Assembly (NCBI RefSeq): GCF_026735165.1
Contig: NZ_JAPQES010000008.1
Location: 18,562-82,561 of the forward strand
Origin: Clostridium ganghwense
Lineage (GTDB): Bacteria > Bacillota > Clostridia > Clostridiales > Clostridiaceae
Reading direction: 5' to 3'
Length of the DNA stretch: 64,000 bases
Numbering within the stretch: the stretch's first letter is position 1; each line of letters starts with the position of its first letter. A model generated the notes under the pieces. It ran no database searches, was not told where the DNA came from, and saw only the letters and a program-made list of their open reading frames with translations. Below, in pieces: positions 25,849 through 33,898 of the stretch. The translations under genes and the position numbers were made by a program.

Positions 25849-26698
25849 ATGTTAAAAACAAATAAAGAAAAGGTTGTTAAATGGTCTGTTCAAGGTAAGG
25901 TACATCATCCATTAGGTGGAGGATATAGAATAACTCATGAAGGTACACCAATGATTCTTCCAGCTACAGGAGGTATTTCTTATAATGTAAAAATTGGAGA
26001 TTCAGCTTTTGGATGGGCAGGAGATCATGTTGAACCAGGTGTATCTATTAGAAATTACAACAGAAAATGCAGCATTAATGACATTTGCATGTATAGGTAA
26101 TGAGGCAAAGGTTGTTTCCGGAGATGCAAAAGGTGCAAAGGGATATGTAACTGGTATGCATGGCGGAATAGAACATGTTTTGATTTGTTTTGAAGAAAAA
26201 GATTTAGAAAATTTAGCTATAGATGATAAGATAATGATTAAAGCATATGGACAAGGTCTAAAATTAGAAGGCTATGACGATGTACATCTTATGAATATAG
26301 ATCCAGATTTATTTGAAAAGCTAGGTATTACAGAAAAGGATGGTAGGCTACAGGTTCCAGTTGTTGCTAAGGTTCCACCATATCTTATGGGGTCAGGGAT
26401 TGGCTCATCAAGTGCATATACAGGCGACTATGATATAATGACTGCTGATACTAAAGAAATAAAAAGACTAGGTCTAGATAAATTAAATTTTGGAGATTTA
26501 GTATTATTAGAGGATTGTGATAATACTTATGGAAGAGGATACTTAAAAGGAGCTGTAAGTATAGGCGTTGTTGTTCATAGTGATTGTGTAAAGGCTGGAC
26601 ATGGACCAGGAATTACAACAATTATTGTTAGTAAAGATCCTATTATTGAAGGGGTAATTGATGATAAAGCCAATATAGGTCAATATATGAAAAAATAA
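25849..26698 (+). pseudogene. DUF4438 protein with a one-base frameshift
   Basis: The first 69 codons (HHPLGGGYRITHEGTP, GDSAFGWAGDHVEPGVSIRN) match the start of clostridial DUF4438 proteins. The next frame carries the rest (ACIGNEAKVVSGDAKGAKG, TGMHGG, GSGIGSSSAYTGDYDI, GVVVHSDCVKAGHGPGI). Dropping one T of the pair at 26055-26056 restores a single ORF of 282 residues, the full family length, with no other damage. The AAGGAGG before 25849 is intact. The lesion is therefore a single-base insertion: a recent mutation or a sequencing error. The protein's function is unknown. Confidence 0.85.
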
Positions 26699-26732
26699 TT
26701 ACAATTTACCTATACAAAGGAGAGTTTAAAAG

Positions 26733-27206
26733 ATGGAACAAGAACATAAATCAGTACAAAAAATGTGGAAAAATTATTTAACGTCTATAGGTGAGAATGA
26801 TGGTAATACTAATAAAAATTATACTTCATGGTATTTTTGCGATAATGAAAAAAGTGCCAATGATTTAGCAAAATTAGTTAGAGAAGGAATCAAAAGAGGA
26901 ACAACATCTCTTTATTATTGGTATGAATTAGAAAATGAAGAACTACCTACGGAAGATAATTATAGTATTATTACTGATTGGAATGGAATAGCCCAATGTA
27001 TCATAAGAATTAAAAAAGTGGATGTACTTCCTTTTAAAGATGTAAATGAAGAATTTGCAGAAATAGAAGGTGAGGGGGATAAGTCTTTAAAATATTGGCA
27101 AAAAGCACATATAGATTTTTTTACAACAGAATTAAAAGAGCAAGAAATGGAATTTTCGCAAGAAATGTTAGTAGTATGTGAGGAATTTGAAGTGGTATAT
27201 AAGTAA
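26733..27206 (+). CDS. ASCH-domain protein
   Basis: This 157-residue soluble protein has the ASCH fold (a PUA-like RNA-binding domain): SWYFCDNEKSANDLAKLV (about residues 28-45), GTTSLYYWYE (about 53-62), ITDWNGIAQCIIRI in the middle, and the typical GEGDKSLKYWQKAHIDFF near 112-129. Bacterial single-domain ASCH proteins are thought to bind RNA or nucleosides, and some hydrolyse modified cytidine (YqfB). The ATG follows AAAGGAGAG. It lies 34 bases after the DUF4438 gene. Confidence 0.82.
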   Translation: MEQEHKSVQKMWKNYLTSIGENDGNTNKNYTSWYFCDNEKSANDLAKLVREGIKRGTTSLYYWYELENEELPTEDNYSIITDWNGIAQCIIRIKKVDVLPFKDVNEEFAEIEGEGDKSLKYWQKAHIDFFTTELKEQEMEFSQEMLVVCEEFEVVYK

Positions 27207-27541
27207 TAATATATTCAAGGCACAATATTCTTAAATGATGATATAAAAAACTGAAAATTATTCAAGCTATTAAGACATAATAGAAAAATATTCTGCAACA
27301 AATGAATGTAAACTTTTGAATGTATAGTTTTATTAGTCTATTTTTGAGAAAAATCTTCAAAACGTACTATAAATAATAAATTATCGAAAAAATTCGTGTA
27401 TTCTAGTAAAAACGAAGCTAAAAACAAGAAGCTTTAAAAAATATTCGTTTATTTTGATGCAAAATATGATATAGTGATTATATAAACAAAATACTTAGTG
27501 CCGGAAGATTAATTACTACTATAAGTTTGGAGGGATTATTT
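27207..27541. other. Intergenic region before the PEPCK-like gene
   Basis: No gene is visible in these 335 bases. The A/T-rich sequence contains separated TTCGT and ACGAA half-sites (27393 and about 27412) and a further TTCGTTT near 27444, which may be an operator for the downstream gene. The last bases contain the GGAGG of the next gene. The promoter cannot be placed with confidence. Confidence 0.4.
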
Positions 27542-29281
27542 ATGAAAAAAGAATTTTCGCTTAGTACCGGAAAAGCTATGATAAATTTTACAGCTAAATA
27601 TTGTGATAGTTCAGAGGCGGTGTTTAATAGTTACGGGTTTAAAAGAATTTTGGAAAGTTATTTAAGAACGATAGAAAAAAGAGAAGGCAATATATATAAA
27701 TATATAAAAAATTCTTTAGAGGGAAATAAAGAAAGTATTTTTGGTGATACAGTTAATGTTTTGAAGTTACTTCTAGTTTTAAAATCAGAAGAAATAATAA
27801 AATTAGAATCTAAATATAAAAAGCTTTTAGAAGACAAAGATAAATTTATATTATTTATAGAAGATTTATATAATTTTTGGAGAAAGTTAGAAAGATATAC
27901 TATAGTTCAAAATAAAAAAATAAGAGAAGGATATCAAAATGTAAGTTTTATAGATGCAAATAACAGATTTTCTAATCTTATATTAAAAACTTATAGAAAA
28001 ATAGAAGAAAATGTATTAGGAGTAGCACCAAAAGTTTATAGACAACTTCCAGTAGGAGGAAATGCCGGACTTATTTTAACTGACTCAACATGGAAAATGC
28101 CTAAAGAATACGAATTATTAAAGAAAGTTCCATTTATAGAATCCATATTATTAGATCCACCTTTTATTACTTATCCTAAAAAGAATACAAGAGATGGTAT
28201 GTTTACTGAATGTTTTGAAAATCCTTTAAATGGAGGGTGTTCTATAGATGTAGATCACTGGTTTTGTTATCCAGCAAAAGTTGGTTCACTTTTAGCATAT
28301 ATATATTTCCATAGAGATTTTATGGCACATGGAGTTACACTATGTAACTTATTTGAACTAGCAAGTGAAGAAGAATATAAAGGTAAAAAACCAGATATGA
28401 TTTATGTATTTGGAGCTAGAGATAATAGTAGTGAAATGAAAACAGTATTTTATGATGATAAAGAAAATGATATTATGCTTGGATATATAAATTATAATGA
28501 AGCTATAGATTATTTTGGATATATGAAAAAAATGACTTTAACTTTACACAATTTAATAATGATTAAAAAAGGTTATCTTCCAATACATGGTGCTATGGTT
28601 CATGTAATAACCAAAAATGATAAAACTGCAAATGTAATAATAATGGGAGACAGTGGAGCAGGAAAATCAGAAAGTTTAGAAGCTTTTAGAAAACTTGCTG
28701 ATGATTATATAAGTGATATGACTATAATTTTTGATGATATGGGTGTAGTAAAATTAGATGGTGACAATAAGCCTAAAGGATACGGTACAGAAATAGGTGC
28801 TTTTGTTAGACTAGATGATTTAGACACAGGATATGCATTTAAGCAGATAGATAGAAGTATATTTATGAATCCAGATAAAGTTAATGCAAGACTTGTAATT
28901 CCAGTAGCAAGTTATAAAGAAATAATTGCAGGTTATCCAATAGACTTATTTTTATATGCAAATAATTATGAAGAAGAAGGCCCAGAATTAGAATTCTTTG
29001 AGAATGTAGAAGATTCACTTAATGTATTTAAAAGTGGAGCTAGAATGGCGAAAGGAACAACTACTGAAAAAGGTTTAGTAAAAACATATTTTGCAAATCC
29101 CTTTGGTCCTATGCAAAAGAAAGAAGACACAGATGTACTTTTAAAAGAATATTTTAATAAGTTTTTTAACTCAAAAGTAAGAGTTGGACAATTAAAAACT
29201 AGATTGGGAGTACCTGGTATGGAAAAGAAAGGTCCAGAAAAAGCTGCAAAAATGTTGCTTGAACAAATTAAAAACTTATAA
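27542..29281 (+). CDS. Phosphoenolpyruvate carboxykinase-like P-loop protein
   Basis: This 579-residue cytoplasmic protein has a C-terminal half with a P-loop GDSGAGKSES (about residues 372-381) followed by a metal-binding IIFDDMG (about 401-407) and RLVIPVASY, the pattern of ATP-dependent PEP carboxykinase and HPr-kinase-like folds. The N-terminal 170 residues are helical. Clostridial proteins of this type are usually annotated as PEPCK. Whether it forms oxaloacetate from PEP is not shown, because the usual PEPCK substrate motif order is hard to see. Start at the ATG seven bases after GGAGG; an ATG 15 bases earlier lacks a site. It ends at a bidirectional terminator. Confidence 0.7.
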   Translation: MKKEFSLSTGKAMINFTAKYCDSSEAVFNSYGFKRILESYLRTIEKREGNIYKYIKNSLEGNKESIFGDTVNVLKLLLVLKSEEIIKLESKYKKLLEDKDKFILFIEDLYNFWRKLERYTIVQNKKIREGYQNVSFIDANNRFSNLILKTYRKIEENVLGVAPKVYRQLPVGGNAGLILTDSTWKMPKEYELLKKVPFIESILLDPPFITYPKKNTRDGMFTECFENPLNGGCSIDVDHWFCYPAKVGSLLAYIYFHRDFMAHGVTLCNLFELASEEEYKGKKPDMIYVFGARDNSSEMKTVFYDDKENDIMLGYINYNEAIDYFGYMKKMTLTLHNLIMIKKGYLPIHGAMVHVITKNDKTANVIIMGDSGAGKSESLEAFRKLADDYISDMTIIFDDMGVVKLDGDNKPKGYGTEIGAFVRLDDLDTGYAFKQIDRSIFMNPDKVNARLVIPVASYKEIIAGYPIDLFLYANNYEEEGPELEFFENVEDSLNVFKSGARMAKGTTTEKGLVKTYFANPFGPMQKKEDTDVLLKEYFNKFFNSKVRVGQLKTRLGVPGMEKKGPEKAAKMLLEQIKNL

Positions 29282-29301
29282 TAATAGCTATTTAGCAACC
29301 T

Positions 29302-29327
29302 AAAAAAGAGCCCTCAGGCTCTTTTTT
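29302..29327. terminator. Bidirectional terminator between PEPCK-like and lipase genes
   Basis: A perfect 11-bp stem (AAAAAAGAGCC / GGCTCTTTTTT, loop CTCA) ends both convergent genes. Confidence 0.9.
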
Positions 29328-29337
29328 ATCCTATTAT

Positions 29338-30564
29338 TTATCTAGTAAGTTGAGTTTTTATCCATGATTTTGCAGCAGTATCATATGCAAGCTGAACATG
29401 ATTTAAACTTATTACTTTCTTTTCAAGTAAAGTAGCCCCTGTAGCAGTCATAGGTTCTGTCATTGTAGCACTTTCAACAAAAACGATTCCATCACTAGGA
29501 CCATCATTTTCCATTGTAACTCCATTAATTACATTTACATTACCAGCGAGTGTAGCAATTTCAACTGATGATGCAACTGGAGAATTTTTTAGAGTGTCGA
29601 TTAAGTTTTCTCCTTCTTGTATTGCATGATCAATTCCATATGAATAGCTACAGAATCCTTGCCCACCATAGTATGTTGTATACCAATCTTGTTCCAAAGC
29701 ATCTAAAGGATATTTATCAACCCATTTTGCAAGCATTTGAACTTGACCTGTATATGCACCGCCGCCTTCATCTTCATTATAAAGACTATGGTATTTTGTA
29801 TTACACCACAGACCGTAAATTAACATACTTGTGTAAGGCACAGGTCCATGTTCTCCAGTAGCCATAATTCCCCATGCGGCCCATGTGTTTCGGAAGCTGT
29901 AATCTATACCACCATTTGGTGCTCCAAGTTGAATGTACCTTCTTACATCATCTCTAAAATCTATTCCCCAATCTCGTTTTACATTTGATACATACATACG
30001 AGAACTGATATTTCCTTTACTATGAGCAATTAAATCTACTTTTTCTGATCCTGTAACTTCTTTTATTCTAGAAATAGCAGCTGCAAGAATTTCTCTCTGG
30101 AAAAAATTATCTCCATGTGGATGTGCAAAAGTTATAGAAAAGACTTTAAATCCATTACTTTTTAAATATTGCATTATACCTTCTATAGACCCATCACCAA
30201 TTGGATCTGCTGCATAATCTCCATTCTTACCTGCTCCATGGACAAATAAAATTGGAATTGGATTACTACCTGTATCCCAACCTTCTGCATAATGAAGTAA
30301 GAACAATTGAGAATTAGGACATTCCGTATTTCCAAATTCAGTTATTATATTAGACTTTTTATGTTCATTATCTGAAATAAATTTTTCTTGAACTATATTA
30401 GGTTCATTAAGTCTTATTCTTTCAACTTTAGCCCAGAACTTTGTTGTATTAATGTCAGTAAATGTTTGTTCTACAGTAATAGTAGGTATAGCTTTAACGA
30501 TGTTTGGAAATAACATCACAATCATAATAGGAACAAACAACATAACTAGTTTCTTAATCTTCAA
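29338..30564 (-). CDS. Secreted triacylglycerol lipase (alpha/beta hydrolase)
   Basis: This 408-residue protein starts with a Sec signal peptide (basic MKIKK, then a hydrophobic core to about residue 26, VKAIP), so it is exported. The alpha/beta hydrolase core shows the oxyanion HGAGKNGDY segment (about 109-117) and the nucleophile elbow AHSKG (about 180-184) with Ser as nucleophile, followed by QLGAPNGG. A late Asp and a His (NHVQL near 390) can complete the triad. It resembles secreted clostridial lipases. GGAG lies before the start on the minus strand. The substrate, probably long-chain acylglycerols, is inferred from family. Confidence 0.85.
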   Translation of the reverse strand: MKIKKLVMLFVPIMIVMLFPNIVKAIPTITVEQTFTDINTTKFWAKVERIRLNEPNIVQEKFISDNEHKKSNIITEFGNTECPNSQLFLLHYAEGWDTGSNPIPILFVHGAGKNGDYAADPIGDGSIEGIMQYLKSNGFKVFSITFAHPHGDNFFQREILAAAISRIKEVTGSEKVDLIAHSKGNISSRMYVSNVKRDWGIDFRDDVRRYIQLGAPNGGIDYSFRNTWAAWGIMATGEHGPVPYTSMLIYGLWCNTKYHSLYNEDEGGGAYTGQVQMLAKWVDKYPLDALEQDWYTTYYGGQGFCSYSYGIDHAIQEGENLIDTLKNSPVASSVEIATLAGNVNVINGVTMENDGPSDGIVFVESATMTEPMTATGATLLEKKVISLNHVQLAYDTAAKSWIKTQLTR

Positions 30565-30868
30565 AAAAATCCTCTCCTTAATATTATAGTATTATTTAAA
30601 TATTTAGCTTAATGCTATATATTACATGGTAGCAATTTATATTCCATTATTTATTTAAATACTACCTACGCTATATGATACATACTGAGAGGATAATACA
30701 TTGTGAATATATAAAATACTTACAATTAACAAGTGAAAACTATTTATTCTCATATGATCTTAACATTATAAGTGTTTCAATTTTATACATTTGTAATATT
30801 TTTATACATTTATGTCTTAGTTATCTCTTATACTGATTTTAGTTTAAACAATAAATCACACTAAATTA

Positions 30869-30895
30869 AGGAGCCACTAGGCTCCTAATTTTTTT
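30869..30895 (+). terminator. Hairpin with T tract in the lipase-upstream region
   Basis: A 7-bp stem (AGGAGCC / GGCTCCT, loop ACTA) is followed by AATTTTTTT on the + strand. It overlaps the end of the small minus-strand ORF at 30877, whose stop codon lies in the loop. With no + strand gene just upstream it may serve the minus ORF or be a leftover. Confidence 0.55.
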
Positions 30896-31053
30896 ATCAT
30901 ATTTTTGGTGATTTTAATCTTATTTTGTATAGTTTCAATATATAATTGATCATCTACTTTATTTAATCTATTCCTATAATAGTTTAAGTAACTATATAAA
31001 GCTAAAATCATTATATTTTTTTCCTCTTCATTACATGGCACTATTCCTTTCAT
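30877..31053 (-). CDS. Small hypothetical protein, 58 aa
   Basis: On the minus strand GAGGTGAG precedes an ATG at 31053 and opens a 58-codon frame. The product is basic and helical, Tyr/Asn/Lys-rich, with one Cys near residue 7 (VPCNEEE) and no membrane helix. I do not recognise it. The good ribosome binding site and a hairpin right at the stop argue that it is a real small gene, in an otherwise empty stretch between the lipase and 31183. Confidence 0.5.
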   Translation of the reverse strand: MKGIVPCNEEEKNIMILALYSYLNYYRNRLNKVDDQLYIETIQNKIKITKNMIKKLGA

Positions 31054-31090
31054 AATCTCACCTCATTAAAATTATATATATCAATACCAT

Positions 31091-31160
31091 AAATTATTCA
31101 AGTTGATTATTATAAGTAAAGTAAGGTACAATATGGTATATTATATTTCACATTTATGAT
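31091..31160. repeat. Second copy of the 70-base repeat seen at 9930
   Basis: The bases from AATTATTCAAGTTGATT onward match 9930-10000 with scattered differences, including the TTGATT, 18-base spacer and TACAAT box. Here it lies just before a small gene pair and could be its promoter. Confidence 0.5.
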
Positions 31161-31182
31161 ATATATAATAGGAGAGTCAAAT

Positions 31183-31242
31183 ATGGACTTTGTTGGAGAA
31201 AATTATGAATACATGCCACATGAAGGTGAGGTGAGAGTTTGA
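31183..31242 (+). CDS. Short upstream ORF overlapping the next start
   Basis: After AGGAGAG an ATG opens a 19-residue acidic frame ending in TGA at 31240-31242. The TTG start of the next gene (31239-31241) overlaps that stop. GAGGTGAG inside this ORF is the ribosome binding site of the next gene, so translation of the two may be coupled. A leader peptide role is inference. It could also be a decayed N-terminal piece. Confidence 0.35.
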   Translation: MDFVGENYEYMPHEGEVRV

Positions 31243-31772
31243 AAAGTGCAATATTAGATAAAGGTGAAAAATACTATACTTATCTTCCTAAGGTTTTCAA
31301 AGCAATAGGAGATGAACAGATAAAATATAATTGGCTAATTACAGATTGTGTTTGTTATCCTCAAAACAGCAAGTTGGATAAATTATTTTCACAAGAATAT
31401 GTTTGGATTTCGGGTAAACAGCTTACAGAGGTTATTCATAAAGAGGATATTCAATTCATTTGGGGGGTATTTTCAGGGTTTTCTAAAAAGAATACTCTTG
31501 AAGAAGTTCTAAAATATGATTTGCCATTTGTGGATGGATACGAGGGATTTTGGGTAGATAATGTAAGTATTCAGCATCCACTTGCTAGTATTGAAATTGT
31601 TGCTTGGGATAGTTCTCTTACATTATTTATTAGTAAAGACGATGATTTAGTTCATAAATTTAGATGTGGTTTTCCTTTGTCTAAAGATTTGTCAGCGCAA
31701 AACACAAGAGATAACTCTGAAATTGAGCATATAGAGGAATTACTAATAAGGGAATTGGTTAAAAGAAATTAA
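31239..31772 (+). CDS. Hypothetical protein, 177 aa (possibly DUF2691-like)
   Basis: This soluble protein starts at a TTG behind GGTGAGG. A mixed alpha/beta N-terminal part has a YNWLITDCVCYP strand (about residues 29-40) and VWISGKQLTEVIHKEDIQFIWGVFSGF (about 54-80). The later part (WDSSLTLFISKDDDLVHKF) looks beta-rich. The pattern recalls DUF2691 proteins of bacilli, but I am not sure of that. No catalytic motif is seen. It overlaps a short upstream ORF and is followed by about 160 gene-free bases. Confidence 0.55.
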   Translation: MKSAILDKGEKYYTYLPKVFKAIGDEQIKYNWLITDCVCYPQNSKLDKLFSQEYVWISGKQLTEVIHKEDIQFIWGVFSGFSKKNTLEEVLKYDLPFVDGYEGFWVDNVSIQHPLASIEIVAWDSSLTLFISKDDDLVHKFRCGFPLSKDLSAQNTRDNSEIEHIEELLIRELVKRN

Positions 31773-31931
31773 GTTATATTCAAAGAGAAAAATTTCAGTT
31801 AAGTATGAAGAAATTTTGTATTATATAAACAAAATATTGAACTAAATAAGCATAATTTAGAGATGACAATATAATGTAATGTATTGTTTTAGGGAATATT
31901 ATAAATTTATAGGTACAGGTTAGATAATCAG

Positions 31932-31963
31932 TAACCCCCACGACATTAATGTTGTGGGGGTTA
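31932..31963. terminator. Long GC-rich hairpin after the left GNAT copy
   Basis: TAACCCCCACGAC / GTTGTGGGGGTTA forms a stem of about 13 bp with one G-U pair, followed on the + strand by CCTTTTG. Its counterpart at 52272-52303 is a perfect palindrome. It lies just after the stop of the minus-strand GNAT gene and probably terminates it. Confidence 0.65.
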
Positions 31964-31996
31964 CCTTTTGAATAAATAAAAGAATGAAGAGTTATG

Positions 31997-32491
31997 CTAT
32001 TTTAATTTAAGATACATATCATACCATTTAGCTCCGCCGTGTTGAGATTCAGATACACCTTCATTGACATAACCGAATTGTTTATAATAGTCTATTAAAT
32101 GCTCTTTGCATGTAAGCAATACATTTTTTCTACCAGCCTTTTTTGCTGCTTCAATGAAATGATTCATTAATTCTTTAGCGTACCCTCTTCTTTGATATTT
32201 AGGATGTACATCAAGGCCAAAGATTACTATATTATCTCCATTAGGTATATGAAGATTCATAGTTTCAAAAAATTCATCTTCTATATGGTCTTCATTTGTT
32301 ACTCCTCCATTAATAAATCCTATAATTTCATTATTTAATTCAGCTACAAAAAAGCCTTCAGGGAAAACTGAAAATCTCTCCTTAAATACGTTCCTTGAAG
32401 CTGCTTCAGCAGCTGGAAAACAAGTAGCCTCTATTCGAGTAGCACAATCTAAATCCTCTAGTGAAACATTTCTTATTTTTAATTTATACAA
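31997..32491 (-). CDS. GNAT-family N-acetyltransferase, left copy
   Basis: This 164-residue acetyltransferase has an N-terminal CFPAAEAA segment (about residues 24-31), a VIFGLDVHPKYQRRGYAKELM acetyl-CoA motif (about 87-107) with the RRGYAK loop, and a final FGYVNEGVSES strand. It resembles clostridial GNATs related to arylalkylamine or diamine acetyltransferases (the PAAEAA start). It differs from the copy at 52337 at about 15 of 164 residues, mostly outside the acetyl-CoA loop. The strongest differences are in the first 20 residues. The substrate is unknown. Confidence 0.88.
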   Translation of the reverse strand: MYKLKIRNVSLEDLDCATRIEATCFPAAEAASRNVFKERFSVFPEGFFVAELNNEIIGFINGGVTNEDHIEDEFFETMNLHIPNGDNIVIFGLDVHPKYQRRGYAKELMNHFIEAAKKAGRKNVLLTCKEHLIDYYKQFGYVNEGVSESQHGGAKWYDMYLKLK

Positions 32492-32611
32492 TTAAATCTC
32501 CAACTTTTTAGATATTACATTAAATTTAAAACTAATGACAATAATATTACTATAACATATATTGGAATGAAAAATAAGGTATAAAACATGTAATATTACA
32601 TACTACATTAA

Positions 32612-33886
32612 TTAAAGAAGACTTAATACTTTATCTAATTTTTCTAATAAAAAGTCTACATCGTATTCAGTGATAACAAGAGGAGGTTGAAAAGCTAATA
32701 CATTTCTTTCTAAGCCATTTTTACCTAAAAGTACACCTTTATCTTTTAATTGTTCTAATATGAAGTCTACTTCTTCACTAGCAGGGTCACCATTTTCTTT
32801 TAATAGCTCAGCTCCTAACATAAGGCCTATACCTCTAACATTTTTTACGATAGGGTATTTGTTTTTTAGGTTTAATAATCCTTCTTTTAATTTTGCACCT
32901 AATTTTTCAGCTCTTTCCTTTAAATTATTTTTTTCTATATAATCAAGCACAGCTATTGCTGTAGCAGATGAAACTGGATTTCCTCCTAAAGTAGATGCAG
33001 ATGGTTTTGTAAATGATGCTGCTATTTTGTCATTTGTACAAAATGCTGCAATAGGCATTCCATTTCCTAAGGCTTTTGCAACTGTTATAATGTCAGGGAC
33101 AACATCATAATTTTCTATTGCAAACATTTTACCTGTTCTTGCAAAACCAGTCTGAATTTCATCGATAATTAAAAGTATATTATGTTTTTGTAATAATTCT
33201 TTTAGTTTTTTAAAATACCATTTTGGTGGAGTTATGATACCTCCGTTTCCTTGGATAGGTTCAGCTATAAATGCTGCAAAATTTTCAGCACCTTTTGTTT
33301 TAATAAGTTGTTCTACTGCATTTAGAGATTCTTCAGCTGCTTCATGAAGTGCTTTATTTTTAGCATGTGTATTAGGAACAAAAGTAACTGAAGTATCTAA
33401 ATTTGGATCGGCCCTCCACATTGGAATTGCAGTTGTACTCATTGTTAGATAAGTACGACCATGAAGTCCATTTTCTAGTGCTATAAAATTCTTTTTACCT
33501 GTATATAGTCTTGCAAGTAAAAGAGCACCTTCATTTGCTTCTGAACCTGTACAGCAGAAGAATGAATGTTTTAAGTCGCCTGGTAATATATTAGCTAATT
33601 TTTCTGCTAAGTTAACTATAGGTTCAGTTAAATAAATAGTTGTAGTGTGTTGGAGAGTTTTCATTTGCTTAATTGCTGCATTTAGTATTTCAGGATTGCA
33701 GTGTCCGCAGTTCATTACTGAAACTCCTGCAAAACAATCTAAGTATTTTTTACCTTCAGAATCGAAAAGGTATTGCATTTCTCCTCTTACTATTTGAGGA
33801 GGATTTTTATAAAAATGATGTGTGCAGGGATATAAAAAATCGTTTTTCTTTTTAATTATTTCTTGAGGTCCTATATAATTATTCAT
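32612..33886 (-). CDS. Class III (ornithine/acetylornithine/GABA-type) aminotransferase
   Basis: This 424-residue PLP enzyme of the class III aminotransferase fold has CCTGSEANEGALLLAR (about residues 110-125), the PLP Asp in LLIIDEIQTGFARTG (about 235-249), the Schiff-base Lys in VAKALGNGMPIAAF (about 265-278) and GLMLGAELL near the end. It is of aspartate-aminotransferase-family/ornithine-aminotransferase type; the exact amino donor cannot be told. It follows the U32 peptidase gene by 12 bases on the same strand, so both likely share a transcript. Start from an ATG with an AGGAGG-type site inside that gap. Confidence 0.87.
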   Translation of the reverse strand: MNNYIGPQEIIKKKNDFLYPCTHHFYKNPPQIVRGEMQYLFDSEGKKYLDCFAGVSVMNCGHCNPEILNAAIKQMKTLQHTTTIYLTEPIVNLAEKLANILPGDLKHSFFCCTGSEANEGALLLARLYTGKKNFIALENGLHGRTYLTMSTTAIPMWRADPNLDTSVTFVPNTHAKNKALHEAAEESLNAVEQLIKTKGAENFAAFIAEPIQGNGGIITPPKWYFKKLKELLQKHNILLIIDEIQTGFARTGKMFAIENYDVVPDIITVAKALGNGMPIAAFCTNDKIAASFTKPSASTLGGNPVSSATAIAVLDYIEKNNLKERAEKLGAKLKEGLLNLKNKYPIVKNVRGIGLMLGAELLKENGDPASEEVDFILEQLKDKGVLLGKNGLERNVLAFQPPLVITEYDVDFLLEKLDKVLSLL

Positions 33887-33898
33887 TTTAATACCTCC

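Larger units (their letters stand above)
31932..32612. repeat. Left copy of a 0.7-kb direct duplication
   Basis: This segment (hairpin, GNAT gene and about 120 bases beyond) matches 52272-52980 in the same orientation, with scattered substitutions in the gene and a short insertion in the right copy. The copies bracket about 20 kb including the respiratory locus. Copy limits were set by eye. Confidence 0.85.

Noticed and set aside
29568..29861. 97-codon + ORF opposite the lipase
   Set aside because: Its composition is that of a reverse-complemented coding gene, and it has no site.
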